From assembly GCA_004296775.1 (NCBI GenBank), contig RHGE01000053.1, forward strand, positions 361 to 41,376: a DNA stretch of 41,016 bases, given 5' to 3'. The notes under the pieces were generated by a model. That model did no database searches, was not told the DNA's origin, and saw only the letters and a program-made list of their open reading frames with translations. Origin of the DNA: Marinilabiliaceae bacterium JC017 (GTDB taxonomy: Bacteria > Bacteroidota > Bacteroidia > Bacteroidales > Marinilabiliaceae). Made by a program: the position numbers and the translations under genes. Position 1 is the stretch's first letter. Each line of letters begins with the position of its first letter. Below, in pieces: positions 1 to 8,107 of this stretch.

Positions 1-149
1 TCTAAAGTCCACGGCTTGTATTTGGCAGTATACTTATGCATACTTTCATAACTGTTGTGTTCCTGTAAACGCTTATGGGGATCAGAAGTTTGACCAACGT
101 AATACTTGCCGGCCTTTTCACAATGGAGGATGTAGACAAAATAAGGCAT
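1..149 (-). CDS. GIY-YIG nuclease superfamily protein, 3'-truncated by window edge
   Basis: The reverse strand reads from an ATG at 149 to the window edge, giving 49 residues and no stop. It starts MPYFVYILHCEKAGKYYVGQ, which has the GIY-YIG core arrangement (YIL, then YYVGQT about 8 residues later) followed by an RLQEH segment. Small stand-alone GIY-YIG proteins of about 80-100 residues (UhuU/UPF0213-like) are common in Bacteroidota; most have no assigned function and some may be DNA-structure nucleases. The family call is good. The substrate and the C-terminal half cannot be judged here. Confidence 0.85.
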   Translation of the reverse strand, partial: MPYFVYILHCEKAGKYYVGQTSDPHKRLQEHNSYESMHKYTAKYKPWTL

Positions 150-182
150 AACAAAAAAAGCCACCCAAAATGGATGGCTTTG

Positions 183-254
183 CTCCCCAGGTGACTCGAA
201 CCTACGACCTACGGATTAACAGTCCGCCGCTCTAACCAACTGAGCTACTAGGGA
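183..254 (-). tRNA. tRNA-Asn (GTT), copy with a 2-nt T-stem deletion, possible pseudo-tRNA
   Basis: The reverse strand folds as a tRNA: acceptor TCCCTAG pairs with CTGGGGA, the anticodon loop is CTGTTAA with anticodon GTT, and the discriminator base is G. Against the neighbouring copy at 280-353 it is identical through the D and anticodon arms but lacks two bases in the 3' strand of the T stem: this copy has CAC where the other has CCTAC after the TTCGAGT loop. It is therefore 72 nt instead of 74, and the T stem cannot form five pairs. It may be a decaying duplicate or a sequencing error. Confidence 0.75.
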
Positions 255-279
255 ATTTATTCTAATATTCTCTTTAAAG

Positions 280-353
280 CTCCCCAGGTAGGACTCGAAC
301 CTACGACCTACGGATTAACAGTCCGCCGCTCTAACCAACTGAGCTACTAGGGA
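280..353 (-). tRNA. tRNA-Asn (GTT)
   Basis: A complete 74-nt cloverleaf on the reverse strand: acceptor TCCCTAG/CTGGGGA (one G-T pair), anticodon stem GCGGA/TCCGT around CTGTTAA with anticodon GTT, T arm GTAGG-TTCGAGT-CCTAC, and discriminator G73 as expected for tRNA-Asn. CCA is not encoded. It lies 25 nt upstream of the defective copy in transcription order, so the two are probably co-transcribed. Confidence 0.95.
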
Positions 354-468
354 GTATAATATAAAGCTTTAAATCTTTTTCACAATCTTAATGACTTTGA
401 TTGTTCATTTGAACCGCCGTTCCTTTCAAATGCGTTGCAAAACTATAAGGATTCTTCAAAATATCCAA

Positions 469-476
469 TATCTTTG
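469..476 (+). promoter_or_regulatory. Putative Bacteroidota -7 box for the adenosine kinase-like gene
   Basis: TATCTTTG matches the TAnnTTTG -7 consensus of the primary Bacteroidota sigma factor and lies 48 nt before the ATG at 525. I see no convincing TTTG -33 box at the usual 17-21 nt spacing, so the call is moderate. Confidence 0.45.
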
Positions 477-524
477 CGAAAAAATTTTCACTTTTATTTC
501 AGTCGGATAAATAAATAATTAAGT

Positions 525-1505
525 ATGAGCAGCGTATTAGGTATAGGAAATGCACTGGTTGATATCCTCGCCAGGCTTGAAAGTGACCATTTACTGGAAA
601 AATTGAATTTTCCAAAAGGCAGCATGCAGCTTGTTGACCTGACAGCCTCACAAAATGTACTGGAGCAAACCATACATTTAAAAAAGGAACAGGCTTCAGG
701 AGGATCTGCAGCCAATACTATTCATGGCCTGGCTTGTCTTGGAGTAAAAACTGGTTTTATTGGAAAAGTTGGTAACGATGATCTGGGAGAATTCTTCCGT
801 ACCGACATGCAACGAAACAACATCACCCCTATCCTATTACCAGGCGAAAACGAATCAGGAAGAGCTGTAGCGCTGATCAGTCCTGACTCCGAGCGCACCT
901 TCGCCACTTACCTTGGAGCTGCCATAGAGCTTTCCGCCAACGATCTGCTGGAAGATCTATTTAAAGGTTACTCTTATTTCCATGTGGAAGGCTATTTAGT
1001 ACAAAACCGGGAATTAGTTGAAAAAGCACTGCAAATGGCCAAAGCCAATGGGCTAACTACAAGTTTAGATCTGGCCAGCTTTAATGTGGTGGAAGAAAAC
1101 CGGGAGTTCCTCCAGGAAATGGTAGAAAAATACGTAGACATACTCTTCGCCAATGAAGAAGAGGCCAAAGCCTATACCGGGAAAGAAAACGAGGAAGCAC
1201 TCAATCACATGGGTCAACATGCGGACATCGCCGTATTAAAATTAGGTAAAAACGGATCGCTCATTAAACGTTTTGAGGAAGAGGTAAAAGTAGGTATCAT
1301 CCCAGCCGACCGAATTGATACAACCGGCGCAGGCGACCTTTATGCTGCCGGTTTTCTCTATGGATTAGTTAATAACCTATCGCTGGAGAAATGCGGAAAA
1401 ATTGGCACCATCCTTTCAGGCAACGTCATTGAGGTAATTGGCCCTAAAATGGAAGAGGCACGTTGGGAAAAAATAATTACACAAATTGAAATTCTTCTCA
1501 ATTAA
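525..1505 (+). CDS. PfkB-family carbohydrate kinase, adenosine kinase-like
   Basis: A 326-residue sugar/nucleoside kinase of the ribokinase fold. The N-terminus GNALVDIL (residues 8-15) and GGSAAN (59-64) form the substrate-side signature. DTTGAGD (265-271) is the second PfkB signature, containing the anion hole and the catalytic base Asp271. In Bacteroidota this subgroup is usually annotated as adenosine kinase (phosphorylation of adenosine or a related nucleoside by ATP in the cytoplasm). Length and motifs are normal, so the enzyme should be active. The exact substrate cannot be read from sequence, and other PfkB sugars are possible. The ATG at 525 is preceded by a -7 box. kbl follows 82 nt downstream with its own promoter. 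Confidence 0.85.
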   Translation: MSSVLGIGNALVDILARLESDHLLEKLNFPKGSMQLVDLTASQNVLEQTIHLKKEQASGGSAANTIHGLACLGVKTGFIGKVGNDDLGEFFRTDMQRNNITPILLPGENESGRAVALISPDSERTFATYLGAAIELSANDLLEDLFKGYSYFHVEGYLVQNRELVEKALQMAKANGLTTSLDLASFNVVEENREFLQEMVEKYVDILFANEEEAKAYTGKENEEALNHMGQHADIAVLKLGKNGSLIKRFEEEVKVGIIPADRIDTTGAGDLYAAGFLYGLVNNLSLEKCGKIGTILSGNVIEVIGPKMEEARWEKIITQIEILLN

Positions 1506-1521
1506 ATTGTCATTTGTCATG

Positions 1522-1550
1522 TTGAGATATGACGAATAACCCTACTTTTG
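1522..1550 (+). promoter_or_regulatory. Bacteroidota-type promoter for kbl
   Basis: TTG at 1522-1524 is followed after 18 nt by TACTTTTG at 1543-1550. This fits the -33/-7 consensus (TTTG, about 19 nt, TAnnTTTG). The predicted start site is about 30 nt before the kbl ATG at 1588. Confidence 0.6.
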
Positions 1551-1587
1551 CTCAATTATTCATGTTTTACCCGGAAAAAGAAATATC

Positions 1588-2778
1588 ATGTACGGAAAGT
1601 TTCAGGATTTTCTAGTTAAAGAAATCGAGGGCATCAAAGAATCAGGCCTTTATAAAAACGAGCGAATCATCACTACACCTCAGGATGCGGAGATAAAAGT
1701 TAATACCGGCGAAACCGTATTAAACTTTTGTGCCAACAATTACCTGGGATTATCATCTCACCCGCGTGTGATTAAAGCTGCTCAAAAAGCGATGGACACC
1801 CATGGTTATGGTATGTCTTCTGTACGTTTTATATGCGGCACACAGGATATCCACAAAGAACTGGAAGGGAAAATTGCCAAATTCTTTGGCATGGAAGATA
1901 CCATCTTGTATGCGGCTTGTTTTGACGCCAATGGAGGCGTTTTTGAACCTTTGTTGACTGCTGAAGATGCTATCATCTCTGATGAGTTGAACCACGCTTC
2001 TATCATTGACGGTGTGCGTTTGTGTAAAGCGGTCCGTTATCGCTACAAGCACGCTAACATGGCTGACCTGGAAGAGCAATTGAAAAAGGCACAAGATCAG
2101 CGTTTCCGCATTGTCGTTACTGACGGTGTTTTCTCTATGGACGGAGACATTGCCAAATTAAACGAAATTTGTGACCTGGCTGACAAATACGACGCGCTTG
2201 TAATGGTTGATGACAGTCACTCCGCTGGTTTTATTGGAAAAACAGGTAGAGGAACCCACGAATACCACAACGTAATGGATCGTGTTGACATCATTACCGG
2301 TACTTTAGGTAAAGCCCTTGGTGGAGCCATGGGAGGTTACACAACCGGTAAAAAAGAGATCATCGACATCTTGCGTCAACGTTCAAGACCTTATTTGTTC
2401 TCCAACTCATTGGCGCCATCCATTGTTGGTGCAGCCAGTGAAATCTTCGACATGCTATCTGAAAACACAGAGTTGCGTGACAAAGTGATTGATAACGCTA
2501 CCTATTTCAAAACAAAAATTCAGGAAGCCGGTTTTGACATCAAACCAACCAATTCGGCTATTGTCGCTTTGATGTTGTATGATGCAAAACTATCTCAGGA
2601 TTTCGCTGCCCGTTTGCTTGATGAAGGTATCTACGTAACCGGATTCTATTATCCAGTAGTACCAAAAGAGCAGGCTCGTATTCGTATCCAATTGTCAGCG
2701 GCTCACACCAGAGAACATCTGGACAAAGCAATTGCTGCTTTCACCAAAATTGGTAAAGAGCTTAACGTTATTAAATAA
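1588..2778 (+). CDS. kbl: Glycine C-acetyltransferase (2-amino-3-ketobutyrate CoA ligase)
   Basis: A 396-residue PLP-dependent alpha-oxoamine synthase. It condenses glycine with acetyl-CoA or, in threonine catabolism, cleaves 2-amino-3-ketobutyrate with CoA to glycine and acetyl-CoA. Visible landmarks are [10 protein letters not shown] (133-142), the PLP-binding [19 protein letters not shown] stretch (208-226), and the Schiff-base lysine K242 in GTLGKALGG. Length matches E. coli Kbl (about 398). No tdh lies beside it. Members of this fold include BioF and serine palmitoyltransferase, but the N-terminal [12 protein letters not shown] pattern and the [13 protein letters not shown] segment favour Kbl. 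It is followed by a strong hairpin terminator shared with the convergent yccF gene. Confidence 0.92.
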   Translation: MYGKFQDFLVKEIEGIKESGLYKNERIITTPQDAEIKVNTGETVLNFCANNYLGLSSHPRVIKAAQKAMDTHGYGMSSVRFICGTQDIHKELEGKIAKFFGMEDTILYAACFDANGGVFEPLLTAEDAIISDELNHASIIDGVRLCKAVRYRYKHANMADLEEQLKKAQDQRFRIVVTDGVFSMDGDIAKLNEICDLADKYDALVMVDDSHSAGFIGKTGRGTHEYHNVMDRVDIITGTLGKALGGAMGGYTTGKKEIIDILRQRSRPYLFSNSLAPSIVGAASEIFDMLSENTELRDKVIDNATYFKTKIQEAGFDIKPTNSAIVALMLYDAKLSQDFAARLLDEGIYVTGFYYPVVPKEQARIRIQLSAAHTREHLDKAIAAFTKIGKELNVIK

Positions 2779-2784
2779 CACAAA

Positions 2785-2811
2785 AAAAGGGAAGCTTAAG
2801 CTTCCCTTTTT
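2785..2811. terminator. Bidirectional rho-independent terminator between kbl and yccF
   Basis: The perfect palindrome GGGAAGCTTAAGCTTCCC (2789-2806) is flanked by an A run on the left and a T run on the right, so it can end transcription from both convergent genes. Confidence 0.85.
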
Positions 2812-2815
2812 CATT

Positions 2816-3184
2816 CTATCTTATCTCCCGCCCAAATGGCGTAAGCGCCACTGACGCCAGCTTGAAATGTTGTTTGGCAAATGGAATTCCGATAATGGTA
2901 ATCCCAAGGATAATCCCCCATATCACATGAGAGAGGGCAATCCAGATACCTCCCAGAAAAATCCATAATATATTCATAAACGTGGAGAGACAGCCACCTG
3001 CCTGCGGCGTAGGAACAGCTTCACGCCCGAAAGGCCAAAGTGCCAACGAAGCCAGCTTTAAAGTCTGCAGACCGAAAGGAATCCCTACAATCGTTATCAT
3101 CATTAGAATACTTGCAACCAGGTATTCGATGGCAATCATTATTCCTCCGAATAAGAGCCAGATTAAATTACCAATAATAGACAT
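2816..3184 (-). CDS. yccF: YccF domain-containing inner-membrane protein
   Basis: A 122-residue protein made of two tandem copies of the same motif. The first (residues 5-45) has GNLIWLLFGG followed by ITIVGIPFGLQTLKLASLAL and WPFGRE. The second (about 72-119) repeats NILWIFLGGIWIA, ITIIGIPFAKQHFKLASVAL and TPFGRE. This duplicated IGIPF.....KLA...PFGRE pattern defines the YccF (DUF307) family of small inner-membrane proteins, whose function is unknown. It is a single-gene unit with a near-consensus promoter at 3217-3246 and a shared terminator. The ATG at 3184 is supported by that promoter. Confidence 0.92.
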   Translation of the reverse strand: MSIIGNLIWLLFGGIMIAIEYLVASILMMITIVGIPFGLQTLKLASLALWPFGREAVPTPQAGGCLSTFMNILWIFLGGIWIALSHVIWGIILGITIIGIPFAKQHFKLASVALTPFGREIR

Positions 3185-3216
3185 GGATTAAGTTCTTTTT
3201 GTGATTAATAATTTTC

Positions 3217-3246
3217 CAAATATATTGCATAGATTTTATATTACAA
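3217..3246 (-). promoter_or_regulatory. Bacteroidota-type promoter for yccF
   Basis: On the reverse strand TTG (3246-3244) is followed after exactly 19 nt by TATATTTG (3224-3217), a perfect TAnnTTTG -7 box at ideal spacing. The -33 element overlaps the start region of the divergent gene at 3248, so the two units may influence each other. Confidence 0.7.
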
Positions 3247-3247
3247 C

Positions 3248-3928
3248 ATGAAAGAAACGATTCTGATTATTATAATACTCCTCGCCAACTTATCCTCCTT
3301 ACTATCTCAGAAGGATGTTTACCTGGGCGGATCAGCGGGCTATTCCATCCCACTGAATTTGGGCAGAGACAAGGAGCAAATCGGTTTTCACGATGTGGCT
3401 AAATCAGGTCCCGCCATTGCCATGAATGCCCTTTGGTTTTACAACGAACGGCTGAGTCTGGGAGCTGAAGCCGGTTACCAGTACAATGGGGGAAGCGATT
3501 TTTGGAACGTGGATAACTACGGTGAAGTGAGTTCGGCCTATCATGCTTTTAACCTGCTCTTAAAGGGCAACTACTATTTTTCTGATGAGCAGTTCCGCCC
3601 ATACTGTGGAATAGCTTTTGGGGCCTACTACCTGCTCAATAAACTTGATTTTGATTCATCACAGGCCGGCACCGCCAATGACCAGTCGGTTAGATACACT
3701 TACAAGCAGTGGAAGCCAGGGTATGCGCCCGAAGCCGGTTTTTTGGTTGAACTTTCAAAACATGCCCTGCTGGATGTGAAAGCCCGGCTGGTGATGATTC
3801 CCAATTTAAAGGAAGAAGTGGTAGACATTACGGATGATGCCGGTTATGTGATCGACAAGATCACCACAAATCCGCATGGCAACCAAAACCACCTGCAGTT
3901 GTCTGTTGGTTTATTGTTTGAATTGTAG
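3248..3928 (+). CDS. Outer-membrane beta-barrel protein (OmpW/porin-family-like), function unknown
   Basis: A 226-residue protein with an N-terminal signal peptide (hydrophobic stretch ILIIIILLANLSSLLS, then Q). The rest alternates hydrophobic and polar residues, with aromatic-rich strands such as LSLGAEAGYQYNGG and RPYCGIAFGAYYLL, and a C-terminal strand LQLSVGLLFEL ending in a hydrophobic residue, as is usual for BAM-inserted barrels. Strand count suggests a small 8-stranded barrel. Such barrels are abundant in Bacteroidota and rarely have known functions. I see no ligand-specific motif. The ATG at 3248 sits right after the divergent yccF promoter; its own promoter is not obvious. Confidence 0.75.
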   Translation: MKETILIIIILLANLSSLLSQKDVYLGGSAGYSIPLNLGRDKEQIGFHDVAKSGPAIAMNALWFYNERLSLGAEAGYQYNGGSDFWNVDNYGEVSSAYHAFNLLLKGNYYFSDEQFRPYCGIAFGAYYLLNKLDFDSSQAGTANDQSVRYTYKQWKPGYAPEAGFLVELSKHALLDVKARLVMIPNLKEEVVDITDDAGYVIDKITTNPHGNQNHLQLSVGLLFEL

Positions 3929-4320
3929 AACAATAGATCATTAGGCGCTTAGAAAGCAACTTTTACCAACATGTTGTTCAAATTGGATGGAAATATATAG
4001 AGAGGTCAGAAGTTAGAGGAGGAAATAGATGGAAATACTTAGAGATAAATGGAGATACATTGAAACAGATAGAAATATTTTGAAACAACCTGTACTTACC
4101 AAATAAAAATCTCTGCATCTCAGCGCCTCCGCGGTGTATAATGAATCTTGTTAAAACAACAAACTAAAGGCAACATCCCTCGAAGAGGCTTTTTTTCAGG
4201 GCACTTCTGAAAAAACATAGATCTTAGACAACACTTGACTGACATTACACAGGTAGTAGTAAAATGATTAACACAAGGGCGTCCTTTGCTGCCTTATATG
4301 TTATGGAATTCATTTCTAAC

Positions 4321-5180
4321 CGGGATGCCAGAGGTATCCAATGGTTATAGCTTAACAAATTGGAGACACATTCGACTGCGGCCGGAGTCGCACATAGACA
4401 ATAGGTCTTGCCTATAAACGTGTCATCCAGCAGGGATGGAGGTGTATGAACGGTTTTATTGAAACGGTAAGGTTTAATACATTCAGACTTTCAGCCTTCT
4501 TTATTACATGATGCAAACACAGGGTTAAAACCCTGTGCTGTTACAGGCACTCCTTCGGAGTTTATCATCTTACAACGGTCTTCATCCTCCTCACCACTCC
4601 CGATTTGTCGGGATCTCTTAATCCTGTCAAAAGACTCATCGGCTACCAAGCAGACTGTTGAAGACCTATTGTGTCGGATTGTGAGAATAGCAGGATGCCG
4701 GAGGTATCCAATGTTTGTAGCTTAACAAATTGGAGACACATTCGACTCCGGCCGGAGTCGAACATAAACCACATATCTTGTCTATAAACGTTTCATCCCG
4801 CCGGGATGGAGGTGTATGAACGGTTTTATTGAAACGGTAAGGTTTAATACATTCAGACTTTCAGCCTTCTTTATTACATGATGCAAACACAGGGTTAAAA
4901 CCCTGTGCTGTTACAGGCACTCCTTCAGAGTTTATCATCTTACAACGGTCTTCATCCTCCTCACCACTCCCGATTTGTCGGAATCTCTTAATCCTATCAA
5001 AAGACTCATCTGCTACCAGGCAGGCTGTTGATAACCTATTGTGTCGGATTTTGAGAATAGCAGGATGCCGGAGGTATCCGATGTTTGTAGCAATATCAAA
5101 CAGACATACATTCGACTCCGGCCGGAGTCGAACATAAGCAAATAGCTCTTGTCTATAAACGTGTCATCCCACTGGGATGA
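4321..5180. repeat. 370-bp tandem direct repeat (2 full units and a partial third), palindromic core
   Basis: Units start near 4321, 4691 and 5061; matched bases (4325, 4695, 5065) are exactly 370 apart. Each unit opens with GGATGCC.GAGGTATCC and carries a core palindrome CGACTCCGGCCGGAGTCG (perfect at 4743-4760 and 5113-5130; one arm mutated in the first copy near 4371-4390). Full units also contain a CACAGGGTTAAAACCCTGTG hairpin. The third unit breaks off near 5180. The long gap 3929-5403 is otherwise non-coding: 4000-4090 is a purine-rich degenerate GGAAATA/AGATGG stretch, and 5181-5403 shows nothing beyond a possible TATTTTTG -7 box at 5330. ORFs inside the repeat are not credible. Confidence 0.85.
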
Positions 5181-5403
5181 AAATTCTTCATTTACAATGC
5201 GAGTCCAATGTTGAAGGTTATTGCTTCTCAAAAAAACTCGAGCGCCCATTACTATTTAAAACGATTCTATATACTACCCGATAATAATAAAATTTTGAGT
5301 TAACACTCATTTCTTTTGTTCACTCCGCCTATTTTTGATATCCGTAATCCAGTACTAACCTCACTAGTTTTCTCCTAACGGATTCTGGTAAAAATAATAC
5401 CCA

Positions 5404-6924
5404 ATGAAAAAGATCTTTTTTGACTTCCACGTGCACCCTACTATTAAACCATTTGGTCATGCATGTAAACAAGTATTAAAGAAAAAGCTACCCATCACAA
5501 AAGACACCTTTTCCTATGAATATTTGAAGGAACACCAACCTAAAATTCTTGATCAGCTGCTGAATCCGCGCAAAAAATGCAGCATGTGGCGAGAAGACAA
5601 CCCCAGCCGTCTGCTGAATCCGCACTTTGCAGAACTGGCTTTTGCTAAATATTCACAGAGTAATTTTACGGCGGCTGAAGAGAGTGGCAGCCGGGTGCTT
5701 TGCGTTTCACTGTACCCTATAGAAAAAGAGTTTCTGCTGGCTACCTGTGACCAGAAGGTAACCGGCCTTCCCCTTGCCAAAAACCTGGTAACGGGTGTTA
5801 CCTCGGCGCGCATTAAGTACATACAAAGCGATCGCTATAAATATTTCGCGAATGTGGAGGCCGAATACGAGTATTTGAAAACCTCATCGCAAGAACCGTC
5901 CTCCAAGGGACAGAAATTTCACATTGCCGGCAGTTATGCCGAAGTGGATGCCATCCTGAAGAAAGAACCCAACGCCATTGTGATCATCATCACCATTGAA
6001 GGAGCCAATGTCCTCTATCCCACCAAAGAGATACGCAAGGAAGATATTGGCGCCGTATTGGCAAACATACAGGCAATGAAAAACTGGGAGCACCCGCCCT
6101 TTTTTATCACGTTGGCCCATCATTTTTACAATGGATTTGTATCGCACGAAAAGAGCCTTGTATCACTTGTCACCACGCTTGGCAAGATGAACCAGAAACC
6201 CCACATGAATCAACCGGTATCGGCCATTCATGATTTGGAGTATTTCACCGAAGAGGGCCTGCAGGTGATTGATGCGATGCTGGATGATACAAACGGCAAG
6301 CGCATTTTAATTGACGTGAAACACATCGACTACCGGGGACGCAAACAATACTATGCCCTCCTGGAGGAGAAATACAACAACCAGGTGCCGGTAATTGTGA
6401 GCCATGGTGCGATAGGTGCCAAGGTGGAGGGTGACATTTTTAACGACTGGACCCTGAACCTGAATGATGACGACATTGCGGCGGTTTGGAAAACCAATGG
6501 TTTAATTGGTATTGAACTGGACCAACGGGTGCTTGGATTTGACAAATTGTTGAAATACAAAAAACGCAAAAAGGAACACCCCAAACGCTTAAGTCCCGAA
6601 TTCAACAGTGAGCTGGTGTGGAATGCCATGCATTATATTGCCGGTAAATGTGCCGACATCATTGAAGAGAAGGGACTGCAGGGGGCTGACCCCTGGTCGG
6701 TGCTGACCATTGGGAGTGATTACGACGGATTGATCAACCCGATCAACAAATACCCCACACTGGTATCGTACCCGCTTTTGAAGGAACATTTGGTGAAACA
6801 TGCCCGGAAATTTAAAGCATCCGGAGACTCGGTGTTGCACAAGCACACCCGCCAAACACCGGAGGAGCTGGTGGACCAGATCATGCATGAAAACGGGTTG
6901 AATTTTCTTAAGAAGAATTTTTAA
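5404..6924 (+). CDS. Membrane dipeptidase / amidohydrolase, peptidase family M19-like
   Basis: A 506-residue TIM-barrel metallohydrolase. Likely zinc ligands, by comparison with renal dipeptidase (M19): the HxH pair H9/H11 in DFHVHPT, bridging Glu199 in TIEGAN, histidines at 239-240 in LAHHFYNGF, H334 in VSHGAIG, and the late aspartate in GSDYDG (438-442; M19 usually has GSDFDG). M19 enzymes cleave dipeptides, including D-amino-acid ones, and some beta-lactams. No signal peptide is visible, so a cytoplasmic location is likely. The protein is longer than the classic family (about 370-410), with extra sequence at 55-110 and 375-400. It is a single-gene unit ending at a terminator at 7021. Confidence 0.82.
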   Translation: MKKIFFDFHVHPTIKPFGHACKQVLKKKLPITKDTFSYEYLKEHQPKILDQLLNPRKKCSMWREDNPSRLLNPHFAELAFAKYSQSNFTAAEESGSRVLCVSLYPIEKEFLLATCDQKVTGLPLAKNLVTGVTSARIKYIQSDRYKYFANVEAEYEYLKTSSQEPSSKGQKFHIAGSYAEVDAILKKEPNAIVIIITIEGANVLYPTKEIRKEDIGAVLANIQAMKNWEHPPFFITLAHHFYNGFVSHEKSLVSLVTTLGKMNQKPHMNQPVSAIHDLEYFTEEGLQVIDAMLDDTNGKRILIDVKHIDYRGRKQYYALLEEKYNNQVPVIVSHGAIGAKVEGDIFNDWTLNLNDDDIAAVWKTNGLIGIELDQRVLGFDKLLKYKKRKKEHPKRLSPEFNSELVWNAMHYIAGKCADIIEEKGLQGADPWSVLTIGSDYDGLINPINKYPTLVSYPLLKEHLVKHARKFKASGDSVLHKHTRQTPEELVDQIMHENGLNFLKKNF

Positions 6925-7020
6925 ATGACTCTTGAATTGCAGATAAAAGATTAGTAGACATCAGGCCGATTTATTTCGCGATCATTGGTTAAATAGCTTT
7001 GAAATAACCATACAGTTATA

Positions 7021-7054
7021 ACGAGAAAGTCCGGAAGGGCTTTCTCGTTTTTTA
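7021..7054 (+). terminator. Rho-independent terminator
   Basis: ACGAGAAAG (7021-7029) pairs with CTTTCTCGT (7040-7048) around a 10-nt loop and is followed by a T run. It lies about 100 nt beyond the M19 gene and probably ends its transcript. Confidence 0.8.
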
Positions 7055-7139
7055 TGTCATTGTTCTTTCCGGCCATTTGCAGGGTTATATAATATTGTGT
7101 GGTCATTTATGTCATAAGGAAGTAATTGGGGATTTCACA

Positions 7140-7300
7140 CGGGGGTGTTTTTTGCGGCAGGGGGCGCAGTGGCAGCCGCTTGCCGCCGGGGCTGATGTGG
7201 CGTGCCGGGCGGAGGCGACGAAGGAGCCCACGCACCGGCGAACGCCACACAGCCCGGGTGGTAAGCGCTATAACGGAGCACCCGCCCGGCCGCCCAAAAA
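7140..7300. other. GC-rich island with strong inverted repeats, unknown (possible structured RNA or dispersed repeat)
   Basis: About 160 bases of very GC-rich sequence sit in AT-rich surroundings. Internal complementarity: GCGGCA (7154-7159) with TGCCGC (7181-7186); TGTGGCGT (7196-7203) with ACGCCACA (7242-7249); CCGGGC (7205-7210) with GCCCGG (7252-7257). The last two helices cross, so a pseudoknot or alternative folds are possible. Two overlapping short ORFs here encode low-complexity Arg/Gly/Pro-rich peptides and look like by-products of composition. It could be a structured ncRNA, a mobile-element remnant or a dispersed GC-rich repeat. Confidence 0.4.
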
Positions 7301-7674
7301 ATTATTCTCTATACCATTTTACATTGGGTAGTACTTATAAAAGAAAGTCCTCTCGTATAACATGGATAAATTAATTTATACTCTTACCGTTAAATATTAC
7401 TAACGAGATTGGTTAATTCCGGGCACTGGTGGTCACTCTCCGACCTCAACATTCTGAATAAATGAACTTCAAGTTTTATTCCCCAGGTTTAATAAACATA
7501 TATAAAAACCGATGAAATCCCGTATAAACAGGGGCTTCTGCAAGGGTTGTCATACATAAGTGCCCTATTATAATAGTAAAAACTTATAATATTATAAATG
7601 ACATAATTCCTTTTGTTGAAAAAAAATTGTACTCACCTTTGAATTACCAAACACAAAAAACCGATTTATAATTC
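7301..7674. other. Non-coding stretch, nothing recognised
   Basis: An AT-rich stretch between the GC-rich island and the minisatellite. I see no open reading frame with coding character, no tRNA and no clear terminator. Confidence 0.5.
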
Positions 7675-8041
7675 ATGGACAATGAAAAATTGCAATGGGT
7701 AGAAAAAATGATTCAAGGGCTTCAGAAATCGTTCAGAAGTTCTGGAAAACACTGAATAGCTCCTGAAATCATCCAAGAGCAACAGGAAATGACTCAAGGG
7801 CTCCGAAAAATCATCCAAGAGCTCTGGAAAACACTCAAGAGCATGAAAAATTCATTCAAGGGCAATGGAAAATGACTCAAGGGCACAAGAAAATCATCCA
7901 AGGGCTTCGGAAAACACTCAAGAGCATGAGAAATTCATTCAAGGGCATTGGAAAATGACTCAAAGGCTCAAGAAATCACTCAAGGGCTCCGGAAATCATC
8001 CAAGAGCTTCAGAAAACACTCAAGAGCAACAGAAATCATAG
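7675..8041 (+). other. Four micro-ORFs inside the minisatellite, three overlapping at ATGA
   Basis: Reading frames: 7675-7755 (26 codons), 7789-7875, 7872-7958 and 7955-8041 (28 codons each). The TGA of each of the second and third overlaps the ATG of the next (ATGA). The first two 28-mers start MTQG, share IIQ, TLKSM and NSFKG blocks, and divide into four heptads, predicting a cationic amphipathic helix. The third keeps the length and the start MTQRLKK but diverges after about residue 13, because indels in the repeat shift the frame. Equal lengths and stop/start overlaps suggest translation, but the 83-nt higher-order period of the repeat could create this by chance. Confidence 0.25.
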
Positions 8042-8057
8042 AAAACCTCGAAAAAAC
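7690..8057 (+). repeat. Degenerate ~21-bp tandem repeat (about 16 units) upstream of the 8108 gene
   Basis: Consecutive units of 19-22 nt follow a consensus close to ATCATCCAAGAGCTTCGGAA, for example ATGACTCAAGGGCTCCG, ATCATCCAAGAGCTCTGG and ACACTCAAGAGCATGA. Units run head to tail with no spacers. A higher-order repeat of 83 nt (four units) is seen at 7789, 7872 and 7955. The unit size is near 21 nt, that is, seven codons. The array ends about 50 nt before the ATG at 8108, so it lies in the expected 5' leader or promoter region of that gene. Confidence 0.85.
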
Positions 8058-8107
8058 AAACGATATCAAACAAAAAACCTTAATCAACCATTAAAAATTT
8101 AACCATT

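Noticed and set aside
5013-5249. Minus-strand ORF of 78 codons
   Set aside because: It lies mostly in the 370-bp repeat and has no protein-like features.
7077-7374. Two overlapping plus-strand ORFs in the GC-rich island
   Set aside because: Arg/Gly/Pro-rich products explained by base composition, overlapping each other in two frames, with no family resemblance.
7690-8057. CRISPR array
   Set aside because: Units are contiguous, variable in length (19-22 nt) and sequence, with no spacers and no cas genes.
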